From Hemileia vastatrix (taxonomy: Eukaryota > Basidiomycota > Pucciniomycetes > Pucciniales > Zaghouaniaceae), in the NCBI GenBank assembly GCA_030280995.1, contig JASXTE010000017.1, forward strand, positions 23,837,998 through 23,901,997: a stretch of DNA of 64,000 nt, written 5' to 3'. The translations under genes were made by a program, and so were the position numbers. The notes under the pieces are model-generated. The model did no database searches. It was not told the DNA's origin and was given only the letters and a program-made list of their open reading frames with translations. Below, piece after piece: positions 46,885 to 60,700 of the stretch. How positions within the stretch are numbered: position 1 is the first letter of the stretch; each line of letters starts with the position of its first letter.

Positions 46885-49800
46885 TCAAGCTTCAGCACTC
46901 TTTGTGCCCCTAGGGTAAAACATCTTCACTTGATCAGCAGCAACCCTCTTCTTTAAGACAAAACCATCCAGTTCTTCCAAAACATATGAACCACCAGAAA
47001 CCTGTTCTCTAATCCTATATGGTCCATTCCATCTATCCTCAAACAATTTCCCCCACTGACTTTCCAAACTCCTATTATACACCAACACCATATCACCAGG
47101 CCTCAAAGGCTTCCTGTGCCTATGAGCCAACCTTTGATCCCAATACCTGACAGACTGATCCCTGATCTTGATCATCCTATCATATGCCTTCTCCAAATAT
47201 TCCTCCTTCTTTTCTAACTGTTGCATTCTAGCACAGAGAAAATCTTCAGTAGTTTTGACTACATTCCAATCAACACCAAGATAAGATTCAGCTTCAAAAT
47301 CAACCGGTAAAACAGCTTTCTGACAAAAAAACTAATTCATAAGGAGAATAACCAGTTGTCCTCTTGGTGGTAATCCTGTCAGCAAATAAAACAAGGGGTA
47401 AATAATGCCTCCACTTTTCAGCACTTTTTCCATACATTTTAACCAAAGCATCCTTAATAACTTGATGCCCCCTTTCAACCATTCCTTCTTCTTCAGGATA
47501 ATATGGGGTCGCCACCCTAACCTTTGAGCCAATTTTTGAAACAGATTCCTTGAAGTCTGCACCAAACTCGGAGCTGCCATCAACAGTTACCAACTTCATA
47601 ACACCATACCTATACACCCAATCCTTCATCAAAAATTCTGCTACATTTTTAGAAGATAAACTAATAAGAGGGAAAGCCTCAACCCAACCAGAAAAATCAT
47701 CCCTTGCCACAATCAAGTACTTATATTTACCTTCCATGATGTGAACAGCATCCAAACTAACCCGTCCAAAGATAGTATTTTCACCAGTAGAATTTCCAGG
47801 TTCTTTTGGCCTTAAATAACTTCTTCTCTGACATTCTTCACATGACTGAACCCAAGATCTAACAGACATCTTCATTCCAGGCCACCAAAATCTAACAGTG
47901 ATCCGCTTAAAAGTTTCTCCAAAGCCCCTATGCCCTAAATCTTCATGAAGAGATTTCATCACCAATTCTTGACCTTTTCTTTGAAATACAACAACTTGAG
48001 GATTCAGATGTCTTCTTTTTATCAACCTTCTTCCAGACAAATAAAAAACCAGGTGACTTCTTTTTGATAGCCACCCATTCAGCTTCATCACATTCTTCTG
48101 GTTTTCCCAGAGACAACAAATATTTCACCATTAAAAAATAAAACCCAGTATGGCCCCAAATTTCATCAGAAAAATCCAATAATATAACATCCAAAGGAAC
48201 CTCCCTGTCCCCAATATCTCCCACTTGTGAATGAGCAATCATTCTCTGAGCATTTGGCTGTTTGCTGAAATTCACATAATCCACCTCATTCAAACATTTC
48301 TCCATGCTACCACTATCCTCCTTCAGATCCCAAACATAAACACCAATAACCAACTTCCAATTATACCAAAAAACCACACCATCCTCATCTACAAAGACCT
48401 CATGATCAACTAGATCATCAACTTCATCAAATTCAACAAAAATAGAACCAGCCAGTTTAACCCCATGGGGGAGGTATGGAAAGTCCTCAGCACCCTTGGT
48501 ACTGGCCTTGATTATAGGTATATCTTCATCAAAATCTTCTGAATCGGAATCATCTACTGTAGGTGGTCTTCTTGACAATCCATCAGGAATAGTGAAAGAT
48601 TTTCCAGGCCTGTGCACTAAATCGAATGAAAAATGTTGAATAAAAGCTACCCACCTAGTCATTGGAGCATTAGGTAAACTAGGTGAATTAATCATCTGAA
48701 TTGAAGATTTAGCATCCACTTGAAGTTCAAAATGTTGACCCCATAAGATATTTTGAAGTTTCTTTAAAATTTTTGCCACACCACAGAGTTCCAACTTTTA
48801 TTGTGAATATCTTGATTCCACCTCAGTAGAAACAACAGATTCATACCTAACTAGTCTAATATAACCACCCTTATCCATCTGAGAAAGCACTGCACCAGCA
48901 GCCAGCTGACTAGAATCAACAGCTAAATAAATCCTACCAGCTCCTTCACCATAATCCAACTTATGAAGAATAATATCTTTACCAACCACCTTCTTCAACT
49001 TAACAAAAGTTTCTTCACAAGCTTCATCCCGATCCCGATCAGCGTCCTTCCTAGTTAACCTTCTCAATGGAGCAGCCAATAATGAAAAATCCCTAATAAA
49101 CATCCTAACATAAACACATACTCCCAAAAATCCTCTGACTTCAGTAGTGTTTCTAGGTCTCGGCGAAGATTGAATTTTGTTGACTTTCTTCTTTGACATA
49201 ATTCAGCCTTCCCTACACACCACATGACCAAGAATCTCTAAAGGTGGAACACAACAAGAAAATTTAGAAACGGAAATAGTTAAACCAGCTTCTTCAATCC
49301 CAAATAACATCCTTTCCAAAGTTAACGCATACTCCCAAATAAACCTCCTAATACCTGGATTCTCCTCCAACACTTCATTAAAATAATCAGTTGAGGGACC
49401 TTTAATTCCACCATCATAAATAAATATACCAGCATACTGTGGAATTTCATCTATACGAATCCAAGTCATTTGTGCTTGATAAACAGCAACAGAATTAGTA
49501 GCACCTTGAGGTAATCTAGTCAGCTGTAACCGTCCAAGAGGAGTATCAAATGTTGTCAGAGGTCTTTAATCCGGATGTAATTCTCTTTCATCATAGCCCC
49601 CCATAATATCACCCAAACCATAACACACCCTTCCAGAAAAAGCATCAACAAATTCCTCTGCACTTGGAGGAATACCAGCATCTTTTATAGTCACCCTATT
49701 AAATTCGCTAAGATCATGAACCACTCTAAGCTTTCTATTAGGCTTCTTGATACAGAAAACTGGACTTGAATAACTTGATGATGATTGTTCATAAAGTCCA

Positions 49801-50045
49801 GTCCTAATTCTTTCCCTAAAAACTTCAATATAATCATCTTTAAGAGCAGCAGGAATCGGAATTGGCTTGAGTTGCCAAGGCTCATGACAAACAACTGGAA
49901 TATTGTAAGGTTCACCATAAGAATGCTTTGAAACACCCCTATCTTCTTACACAAATTCAATAGCCTTCTCCCTCAACATTATCACATCCAACAAAAAATT
50001 CATCTACTCACCAGATAACCAACCCTCTGGCCCAAAATTTACAAC
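46885..50045 (-). pseudogene. pol: Element IV RT, RNase H and integrase (broken)
   Basis: From the 5' end on the minus strand: RT N-terminal part around 49691-49960. RT palm at 49203-49469, where the YxDD motif reads FIYDGG (Tyr at 49416-49418), so the first catalytic Asp is lost. RT thumb and RNase H at 48798-49199 (RGFLGVCVYVRMFI; DSSQLAAGAVL). RNase H end and linker at 47943-48794. Integrase at 47300-48091, with H49, H54, C84, C87 and the catalytic Asp and Glu (DAVH, TVDGSSEF, MVERGH). C-terminal part at 46885-47226 (RPGDMVLVYNRSLE, WNGPYRI). The integrase and RNase H frames overlap by about 150 nt because of a frameshift near 48000-48090. There is no chromodomain. Confidence 0.85.
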
Positions 50046-51316
50046 ACCAATCCTATCAAAAGTAATTCTTGGCATTTAAGAAAATTCAGGCAGATTCTTT
50101 CTTAAAGGAGTTTTATATGGATCTCTTGACAAAAGTGGTCTCTTCAACGGTGGATTCCATCCAGTTGGCAGCGCTTCATTGATTGGTTTAACTTTCACAG
50201 AAACCTTCTTATATTTTTCCGCTTCAAATGTACTTGAGGAATTGAGCTCCTTTCATCAACAGAATCTTCATTTTTAGACCCATTTTCCACTACTCCAAAA
50301 CTTTTCCGCTCCAACAAAATTTTCCCTAAAACATCTTCAGAACATGAAATAAACTTGAGAGAAAAACTTGAAGAAAAACTGAAACCAGAAAAATAATTTG
50401 ACGAAAATTGACATAATAAAGTAATATTATCTACAAAAAGTTGAGATTCCACTTGATATATCTCCACTTAAGCTGACCTACTGCAATCCGGGATCTCTTC
50501 TTGAGGAGAGATTACAGCACTAGACTGATCAGCCCTATCTACCCTAAAAAAGAAGGGTCACCAACAAAATCATCACCACTATCCTCAAATACACCAGAAG
50601 AGGACTTCAAATCTTTTCTCTTCCTAGTGCAAGTGCAACACTGACAAGATGCAGAAACACCAGGCCTAGTTTACCAACCTTCATCACCTGGGGGTTCCAA
50701 CCTCATATGTAACCGCCTCATATCCTCCCCAGTAATCTCCAAACTAATCCCAACAGCAGACTGATAACCAATCTTGGCTTCAAAATCCATCAAAAATGGC
50801 TCTCCTAAAATTGTCTTCACAGCTCCTCTAGCCCCATAAAAATGAACTTTTCCAACAGCTCTACCTACACCTAAGTTTACATGCTCTGCTGTACCAATCA
50901 GCTCAGTAGCATGCCCACCTATCCCTCTGAGATTTCCTCCAACACCAGATTTAATTGGCAAATCCAGACTAGTTGCTTGATCCAATGAAATTAAATTTAT
51001 TTGTGAGCCTGAATCAACCAATGACTTCACATCTTTACCATTTAAAGAAACCACCAAATATCCCAAAGGAGCAGAAAATGAGTCTCCACCTCATTACCAA
51101 ACTTCTCCACATTTTCACACATATACTCCACCTCACCAGCAGCCACTCTTTTCCTAGTCAAATGCTTCTTCTGCTTTTCAGAAAGGGATGGACTAATAGT
51201 GAAATATTCACCCAAAGATAATGGAATCTGAAGCTGATTCACCCTTCCCACAACAAAATCCATAGCATTCTCTTGACCAGAAACCACTGGCCTCACATAA
51301 TGAGCCTTACTCCTAG
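50046..51316 (-). pseudogene. Element IV Gag C-terminus and protease (broken)
   Basis: Protease frame at 50671-51066: VDSGSQINLISL is the active site, followed by a flap-like region (GIGGHATELIG) and GEPFLMDFEAKIGY. The frame at 51042-51296 (MRPVVSGQENAMDF) is the end of Gag and the linker. A Cys-rich stretch near 50620-50660 on the minus strand is probably a spacer remnant. Between protease and RT (50046-50670) the frames are short and acidic or Ser-rich, as expected for a linker. Cut at 51316 by element II. Confidence 0.65.
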
Positions 51317-52817
51317 TGTCAGGCTAAAGTCAAGTACAAGGACGTGAACTAGCTTGAATGGTCAGTTGTCTAGAAGATTTTAATGGTCCTATATGAATAC
51401 TGTAATCTAAATCCAATAAGTAGTAAAATATAATCAAAATTAAAGGTCTCAGTAATATAACTCTCACTATTTATATATATGGCTTTCAATCTTTGTAGTT
51501 GGTAGAAAAATAGATTTTATAATTCAGATACTATTTAAAAGTCTTATAAAAGTACTAATTGATATGTATTGTAATTTATTTGGTTATATTGGTAAATTGT
51601 AAATGATAAAGAATGCAGAAAACAAGACCAAAAACTCCCTCCTTTTATACACACTAAGTTCCCCAATAAACACCTTGATGTACCATCCAATAAAATGTTA
51701 ATGACGCCTTTAAACAAGTAATAGACCTCTCCATTAGCGCCCCTAGTTACCAATAACATAATTAAACAAACAACAACCACTAAAATCCTATTAATAATAA
51801 GGGAGATCAATCAAAATTAAAGAAAAGACAAAAAGAGAGTATATGCGTGGAAAACAATATTATAACAAGGTTAAAGGAGACTTTTTAAGGTCAATTATAG
51901 CTTAATAATAAGGGGTAGCTATAGTAGAAATGGAGTGGCTAATCCTGACATTATACTACGTGAAATTCCCATTCAAAAATAACCAAAATTGACTGAGAAA
52001 CCACCCAAAAACTTAAAAAAGAGCATGAGATGTGGGGTAACTACATGCAGTCCTTGGCAGGCGCTTGCACGGGTAAATCCTTGACTAAAATTAGGCGAAT
52101 TTAAGCGTGGTGATGAAATAAAGTGCCAAGAGTGAGGTTATTAATGAAATTAGTGCATATAAACAAGGTCAATGCATTATTAATTAAGCTAGGACACTAA
52201 ATAATCGCCTGTCACCTATTTTAGTGTGTTTCCCCACAGTGGGCGTATAATGTGGGGTAATTATAGTGTGAAAAAGCTAACTTTGCTAAAAATGAAGCTA
52301 TTCACATGGGAAAAAAGCAGGCAGTATGTAGCCAGTACACAGAAGCCATTTCTGGCATAAAAAACACCAAATTTGAAAAGTGTTATTTTTATGCATTTAA
52401 ATAGACAAATCAATAGTTCTAAATGAGCCCAATTGATCTGTCAAAGCGCAATTTTGATATTCTCAATTTTATAGCGCATATAGTCAGCTTTTAAGTGAAA
52501 TAAAGCGCATTTCTTGTTTTTTGTGTAAAACAATGAATATAACAGCTTTAAGTGTACTTAAAAATTATGTAGCCTTATACTTAAGGTTCTTAAGATTACT
52601 CTAACATATTCCAACTTAATATTAAGTACATAAGACTTATAAAAGGTGGATATATGCGTGTATATAAGGTGTTATAATGGCATTTTTTGTGTATTATCAT
52701 AATTTTACTTATGTATACTGTTTGTGTACTCTCATTTATTGTTCCCATGTATAGTTCATGTGTTTAAAATAACTTATAAGCACTTTTTACTCAGTCCTGG
52801 GGATTTACAGGCTGACA
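51317..52817 (-). repeat. Element II 3' LTR (1,501 bp)
   Basis: Plus-strand ends are TGTCAGGCTAAAG and TTACAGGCTGACA, an inverted terminal pair. The right two-fifths aligns to the relic at 6480-7135. An AT-rich interior without coding frames. Confidence 0.8.
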
Positions 52818-52996
52818 CTTGCCCACCCAAAAAAAACAATAAAAAAATGATAAGTTATACATTTTATTTATTTATTTGTAATTTTCAGGTATTCAGAATA
52901 ATTCTGTAGTATTAAAGATTAAACTTTAAAGAAATAAAACAAAATAAAATATTATGAGTACTGGTTTTTTAACCCCTCAGCTGGTTGAACAGAAAT

Positions 52997-55900
52997 TTAT
53001 TTCTGTTTAAATTTTTTAAGAAGGGTGGATAAATTAGAAATTTCTTTTTCAGGTATCCATTTATCAAATTCATTTGATTTCCCTTTAAATCTTAGTAAAT
53101 ACTCAGTTCCTTTTTCTTTAGTAAGGATTCTTTTCTTGAGTATTTTTTCAATCTCTTCTTTTTCCACAATTTCTTCAGGTTGCCTTTTAGGCCTTCCCCT
53201 TCTTTTTGGAAATAAGTCAGGATCATTTGCATGGTAAGGTTTTAATAATGAGATAGGGAAACTGGATGTTTCCTATCATATGGAGCATATAATATGACTT
53301 CCACTGCATTATTACCAACCATTTTGTTTACTACAAAAGTTCCTCCAAAGGGATCTTTTAATTTAACATTACCTTGTAAGTTAAAATGTAGTGTTGATAT
53401 GAGGACTTCATCTCCCTTTTTAAATTCAAATTATTTATGAGATTTGTCCAACCTTTTCTTTTCATATTCAAATGCTTTTTGTATGCATTCTTCAGCATGC
53501 TTTCTACACATTTGTTGCATATGAATAAAGGATTTAGTACCAGAGTGTATATCTAACCTTGGTAATTTATTTAAATGATTTACTGGGGTATTTGGTACGT
53601 ATCCCAGCCAGAGTTCAAATGGTTTCTTCTCTGTTACAGAATTAGTTGTGCTATTATAAGCAAATTCAAGGCCAGGAATTAATGTTACCCAGTCATGTGT
53701 GAATTTCTCATTGTCTTTGTATTCTAATCCAAAGGCACAATATCTTCTGATCATGTCTTCTAGAGTTTGTATCATTCTCTCAGCCAGCCCATCAGTTTGT
53801 GGATGGTGTGTTGTAGACAATTTTAATTGACAACGTGATACTTCCATTAAAGATGTCCAGAACTGTGAAGTAAATTTAGGATCTCTGTCAGAGATTATGG
53901 CTTTGGGGAACCCAGCAGTATTCATCATCTGAGTCCACCATAGTAGTTCCAAGTCTTTTGCAGATACCTCTTTATGGGTAGGGATAAACTTACACATTTT
54001 TGTTAATCTATCCACAATTACCCAGCAAGAATTGAAACTTTCTTTTCCTGCTAATGGCAAGCCAGTTACAAAATCCATGTTTATAATTTCCCATGGAGCT
54101 TTTGGCTGCTCTATTTGTTGTAACAACCCAGCTCTCTTACCAGTTAATCTTTTAGATTTCTGACAAGAGTCACATGATTCAATGTATTTTTGTACATCTT
54201 CTTTCATGTTTATCCACAAGGCTGTATTTTTAACTCTGGTTAATGTTTTGTTAAAGTCAAAATGACCAGCTAAGATGTCATCATGACAAGTGCTCAACAT
54301 TAACTCTTTCATAGAAGGTGGTATTACTATAACATTACTTAACTTTTTCCTGTAATATATATATTCATCTTCAATTGATAATTTACCTTTTTCCAATGCA
54401 TTTTTATACTTTGGAGGCAAGGTTTTAAATAATGCACTCATGGAGGCATTTGTTGGATCATTAAGAATGGTAGATAGTTTAGACAAATCTTTATCAGATG
54501 AATAATTTTCTAATATAGTTTGCATAAATTCTTCTTCTAAATCCACTATATAAATCCCAAATATATGTATAACCTCATTTTCAGGTACATAAGCTGGGTT
54601 TTAAGCATCATTTGTCAAAGGACTTCTACATAATAAATCCACATTAGAATGAAATGTTCCTGCTCTGTGAGTGATTTTCATTCTTCCTCTGTACTCTTGT
54701 ACAGCTAGTTGCCATCTAAACATGTGCCTATTAGGTGTTTTCATGTTTAGCAATGATTTTACTGCACTACAATCTGTTATAAGTTCAAACTTCTGGTCTT
54801 CCAGATAGTAATGAAGCTTCTCCAAAGCCCAAATCACGGCTAAACATTCTAACTGTGTTGCACCATACCTTAATTCAGTTTTTATTAAGGTTCTGGATAT
54901 ATAACAGATAACTACTTCAGATAATTTTCCATTTATTATCTGTTTTTTCTGTAAAGCAGCACCTAAGCCTATGAAGCTTGCATCAGTGTACAAGATAAAA
55001 GGTAAGGTGAAATCAGGCAGTCCTGAAATTGGAGCTGTCATTAAACATTCCTTTAATTTATTAAAGGCGTTTTGTCTTTCATTATTTCAAATGAAAGCCT
55101 CATTTTTCCTGATTAATTTTGTCAAAGGAGCTGCAATAGATTGGTAATTTTTTATATATTGTCTATAATATCCACACATACCTAAAAAACTTTGAATTTC
55201 TTTTAAATTCTTAGGTATACCAATGTTTTTTATTGCTACCACCTTATTCTGGTCAACACAAATTTGATTTGTAAACCAGATACAACATGTCCCAGTACTT
55301 TCAAAGATTGGAATCCAAATTTACATTTCTTTAATGCAATTGTCATATTAATTTCATCCATTCTTTGAAGGACTCTTTTCAGGTGACTTATATGTTCATC
55401 ATATGTTTTTGAAAACACTATGATGTCATCAATATAGACCAATAGCCACCCTTCAACCATTTCCTGATGAAAAACACTATCCATCAATTTTTGGAAGACT
55501 GAAGGCACATTCTTTGGGCCAAATGGCATTCTCACATACTTATATATACCCATATGTGTGGTTATTAATAAGTAATTTTGAGAATTTCTTTCCACCGGAA
55601 TCTGGTGGTAACCTTTGTTTCCATCCAGACAGGAAATATATTTTGCTCCTTGTAAAGTAGCATGGATAGAAGCTATCCTTGGAAGAGGGTAAATATCATC
55701 TACTGTGTATGTATTCAGAGCTCTATAATCACCACATAATCTTGCTTTATCTTTTTCATAAGAGATCAATACTGGTGAAATGACACAATACTTAGGTGTT
55801 GTGTCCACTTTTTCAACAATACCCATTTCCAACAACATTTTTATATTGTCTTCAATATCTTTACTTTTTGCAGGAGATGCTGGATAAGGTTTCTTTTTTA

Positions 55901-56397
55901 GGCTACCAGGAATATTATCCAAATCACAGCTTAGAGAGATTTTCATCTCATGGTCTTTGACCAATCCTAGCTCATTTGAACCATGAGCAAATGCCTTAGG
56001 ATATGATTTAATCAATCTCAAAATATTTTCTTCTTCAATTTTTGAGAGTTGAGGACTGAAAGAGGCCTTTTGGATTTCATTTTCCAATTCAACCACTTCA
56101 TTGGTGGTTCTTCCACCTTGCAGTTGTTCTTCTCTAGGAGAAATGGCATACACTGAATTTTCAGAACATATTTTGAATTTTCTCTTACCATTCACTCCTA
56201 TGGTGAAACAACTGTTTGCAGGATCTAGTTTAATTACAAATTTTGTCAATAAATCATTTCCAATAATAAACCAATCACTTAAATTATTATTATCAATTAC
56301 TACAAATTCACAAACTGCTCTTACATATCCATTATTATATTTAAAGAATACAGCAGTTTTATATTTGCCAATTGGATTTAATATTGAACCAAAACCT
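52997..56397 (-). pseudogene. pol: Element II protease end, RT, RNase H, integrase and chromodomain
   Basis: Minus-strand order: protease C-terminus from 56397, cut at the Gly-Phe-Gly after the active site. RT at 55236-56249 (LCGDYRALNTYTVDD, CLDGNKGYHQI, LLVYIDDIIVF). A frameshift near 55250 and a TGG-to-TGA stop near 55087. RNase H at 54601-55041 (YTDASFIGLGAAL). Integrase at 53431-54546 (HDDILAGHFDFN, CDSCQKSK, MDFVTGLPL, ISDRDPKF, DGLAERM). A chromodomain at about 53000-53200 (EEIVEKEEIEKIL...FDKWIPEKEI), preceded by KRRGRPKRQ, an AT-hook-like motif. The stop is TAA at 52999-52997. Fewer defects than element I, more than element III. Confidence 0.9.
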
Positions 56398-57574
56398 GTC
56401 GGTATAGTGTAGTATATAAGTATGATATAATAGTATTATTTTATGGTCCTAATACTCATTGATAAGTGATTTAGTGATTAAACCTCAGGGGAAGACTATT
56501 AGAATAGTTATACTCAAATAAAACTCACAATACTTGGATTTAAATGCGTGCTAGTGGTTGAAAATAGAAGAATAAAATATAGTTATAGCTTATATAAAGA
56601 TAATATCAATCTATAATGGCTTAATAATATATTTCTGAATGCTACTAATTTTATTGTAGTGGTTGTTTGAATTTTAGTAATTGAATGATGATAATAAACC
56701 GCCAAAATCCCTTCTTACTTATACCCAAATCCACTGGAGTGCACAGACCTTCAATCCAAATGATGTCACTGCTATCCCCAGCAATTACAGCACTGTGAGG
56801 GCCCATCACCTCCCCATGGCGTCCACTTTAAGCAGTTTCAACACCTAGACCTCCAGTAAGGACCCTCCATCACTATTAATAATAACACAGATCCATACCA
56901 TAAATAGAAAACCCAGATAAAAGCGGATACCATAAAGAAACAGGTAAAATAAATAATCAAAAAGAGATTTAATGAAACTAAAAGCATATAAAGAAAAAAA
57001 TAAAATGTCCTAGCCCCCAATAACATCCCCAAGCATCCATATTAACCCAGAAACATCCTTCCAACCCATAAATCCGTGAATAACCATCCAAGGAAGTAAT
57101 TTTAGTTGTCCAAACTGGGTGTATGCGCCTGATATAGGTGTCTGTGCTTCTGTAGGCGTTGTGAGTCCACTGATTTCGTCCATATGACCTAAAATAAGCA
57201 GAAAAACAAAGGTTATAGGCTATTAAGTGGCTAAAACCCACTTATATACCTAAATATACATAATATACTGCATATTTCATTGAATATGAGATTTGTGTAT
57301 ACATATAAGCTTATGTATGTCAATAATTACTTCATATCACTTAAGATAAGTATATTATGACTCCATTAACACCTTAATAAATATTAGTAGGCCATGGATA
57401 AGCTATTTAAACTATTATAAGTTATATAATAGAATAATAATTATATATATATATATAATAAAATAATATATATTATTATTTTAACCTTATTTTTAAGATA
57501 TAAGCTTAATCTACTTAAGGTTATCTTATTTTAAGCATAAGAAATACTCAGTCCTAAGGATATTTAGGCTGACA
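56398..57574 (-). repeat. Element III 3' LTR (1,177 bp), reference copy of family A
   Basis: Plus-strand ends are TGTCGGTATAGTGTAG and ATTTAGGCTGACA. It is the uninterrupted copy used here to place the split LTR pieces at 9994, 21164 and 30487 and the LTRs of element I. Confidence 0.9.
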
Positions 57575-57712
57575 CTCCCTCACCCCAAAAAAAAACAATA
57601 AAAAAAATGTTAAGTCATTTTAATTAAAACTAAGGAGTGAAATAATAAAATAAAAAATAATTTTTATAATAAATATACTGAATGAACAGTATTATTTAGA
57701 TTTAAATTTTTT

Positions 57713-60700
57713 CTAGAGATTTTTAAGATCAGAGATTTCATTTTCTTGAATCCACTGGTCATATTCACTTGATTTATTTTTAAATCTTAATAGATACTCA
57801 ACTCCCTTTTCTTTAATAAGGTGTCTCTTTTTAAGTATCTTTTCAATTTCTGCCTTTTCTACTATTTCTTCAGGTTGATGTTTATACCTTACTGATCTTC
57901 TTGGAAATAGAGCTGTATCATTAGAATGGTATGGTTTTATATGAGAAATAGGAAATACTGGATGTTTTCTATCATATGGTGCATATAGAATAACCTCAAC
58001 AGCATTATTACCAACCATCTTTTTAACTACAAATGGTCCAATGAATGGATCCTTCAATTTAACATTACCATTTAAATTGAAATGTAGCGTTGAAATAAGG
58101 ACTTCATCACCCTCTTTAAACATTTGTTCTTTATGGGATTTATCCCATCTTTTCTTTTCATACTCAAAAGCCTTATTTATACATTCTTGAGCATGTTTTC
58201 TGCATAATTCCTGCATCTGAAGAAAAGATTTAGTACCTGGATGAATATCCAATCTAGGTAACTTATTAAGAGTTTTAGCAGGGGTATTAGGTACATAACC
58301 CAACCATAACTCAAATGGCTTTTTGCCAGTGACAGAATGTACTGTACTATTATATGCAAATTCTAAACCTGGGATAAGGGTTACCCAATCATGTGTGAAT
58401 TTATCATTGTCTTTAAAATTAAGACCAAAAGCACAGTATCTTCTTATCATATCTTCTAAGGTTTGTATCATTCTCTCTGCTAGCCCATCAGTTTGTGGAT
58501 GGTGTGCTGTAGAAAGTTTTAATTGACACCCTGAAACATCCATAAGTGACGTCCAGAACTCAGAAGTAAATTTAGGATCTCTGTCAGAAACTATTGCTTT
58601 GGGGAAACCTGCTGTATTTAACATTTGTGTCCACCATAAAAAAGCTAAGTCCTTTGCAGAAACCTCTTTGTGGGTAGGAATAAATTTACACATCTTTGTA
58701 AATCTATCTACAATTACCCAGCAGGAGTTATAACTCTTATGCCCTGCTATTGGCAAACCTGTTACAAAGTCCATGTTAATGATTTCCCATGGAGCTTTTG
58801 GTTGCTCAATTTGTTGTAATAAACCAGCTCTTTTTCCTGTTAATCTTTTAGATTTTTGACAAGAATCACATGTTTCAACATATTTCTGAACATCCTCAGA
58901 CATGTTAATCCACCAAGCTGTGTTTTTTACTCTGGTTAATGTTTTATGGTAGTCAAAATGACCTGCTAATATATCATCATGACATATACTTAACATTAAC
59001 TCCTTCATTGAAGGGGGAATTACAATTACATTACTTAATTTTTTCCTGTAATATATAAAACCATCCTCAATGGAAAATTTTCCTTTTTCTAATGCCTCTT
59101 TATACTTAATTGGTAATGTTTTTATTAAAACATTCATTGAAGCATTAGATGGATCATTCAATATTGTAATTAATTTACTTAAGTCAGGATCTGAATTATA
59201 ATTATCAAGAATTGATTGCATAAATTCATCCTCAAGATCTACAATATAAATGCCATAAATGTTAATAATCTCTGACTCAGGAACATAAGCAGGATTATCA
59301 TCATTATTAGGCAGAGGTACTCTAGATAACAGATCTACATTAGAGTGCAAGGTTCCTGCTCTATGTGTAATAGTCATCTGGCCTCTGTATTCTTGTACAG
59401 CTAATTGCCATCTAAACATGTGTCTATTAGGAGTTTTCATGTTTAAGAGTGACTTAACTGCACTACAGTCAGTTATTAACTCAAATTTTTGGTCTTCAAG
59501 GTAATAATGTAGCTTTTCAAGAGCCCATACTACTGCCAAACATTCAAGTTGAGTAGCACCATATTTCAATTCACCACTTCTCAGAGTACGTGAAATATAG
59601 CAGATTACTACTTCTGACATTTTACCTACAATAAGTTGTTTTTGATGCAAAGCAGCACCCAGTCCAATAAAACTTGCATCTGTATATAATACCAAAGGTA
59701 ATTGGAAATCAGGTAAACCCAAGATAGGAGCTGTCATTAAACATTCTTTCAACTTATCAAAAGCTTGTTGTCTTTCATTATTCCAAATGAAAGCTTCTGA
59801 TTTCTTTATCGGTGTGGTCAGTGGTGCAGCAATTGATTGGTAGTTTTTTATATATTGTCTATAATAACCACACATTCCAAGAAAAGATTGTACATCGTTC
59901 ACACTTTGAGGAATGCAAATATTCTTTATTGCAGCCACTTTATTTTGGTCTACACATATTTTTAAGCCAGATACAATATGACCAAGCACTTTTAAAGATT
60001 CAAACCCAAATTTACATTTTTTCAATGCAAGGGTCATTTTTATTTCATCCATTTTCTGAAATACTTTCCTTAAATGGATTAAGTGTTCATCAAAAGTTTT
60101 AGAGAACACTATGATGTCATCAATGTATACCATTAACCATCCCTCAATCATTTCATTATGAAATGTTATATCCATTAACTTCTGAATAACTGATGGAGCA
60201 TTTTTTGGTCCAAATGGCATTCTGACATACTTATAAATTCCCATGTGTGTTGTTATCAACAAAAAGTTCTGTGGATTCTTTTCAACAGGAATTTTATGGT
60301 ACCCTTTATTTCCATCTAGGCAACTTATATATTTAGCACCTTTAAGGGTAGCATGTATAGAGGCAATCCTTGGCAAGGGATAAATATCATCTACTGTAAA
60401 TGTATTTAATGCTCTATAATCACCGCACAGTCTTGCTTTATCTTGTTCATAAGAAATCAGCACTGGTGATATTACACAATATTTTGGTGTAGTTTCAACC
60501 TTCTCAAGAATGTTCATTTTTAATAAAATCTTAATATTATCCTCTATGTCTTTCCTCTTCATTGGTGAAGCAGGGTATGGTTTCTTTTTAAGACTAGCAG
60601 GAATATTATCCATATCACAGGTTAAACTAATTTTCATTTCATGTTCTTTTACAAGGCCAAGTTCATTTGTACCATGTGCAAAAGCCATTGGAAAAGCTTC

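Larger units (their letters stand above)
43924..51316 (-). mobile_element. Element IV: minus-strand gypsy element, 5' part displaced
   Basis: The 3' LTR is at 43924-45289, the polypurine tract at 45290-45302, a 1.6-kb 3' non-coding region to 46884, then integrase, RNase H, RT and protease in reverse order to 51296. At 51316 the element is interrupted by the LTR of element II, so the rest of gag and the 5' LTR must lie beyond the window. The integrase C-terminus has no chromodomain. It is inserted in the copia integrase (left junction at 43923/43924; expected TSD ACAA). Confidence 0.85.
51317..56397 (-). mobile_element. Element II: minus-strand chromodomain gypsy element, 5' part displaced
   Basis: The 3' LTR is at 51317-52817; the polypurine tract GGGTGGGCAAG reads on the minus strand directly before it. 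The pol region follows up to 56397, where the LTR of element III interrupts the protease. It is related to family A (similar pol and the same LTR terminus, TGTCAGCCT) but clearly distinct. It is inserted in element IV; the left flank CCTAG (51312-51316) is the expected TSD. Confidence 0.85.
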
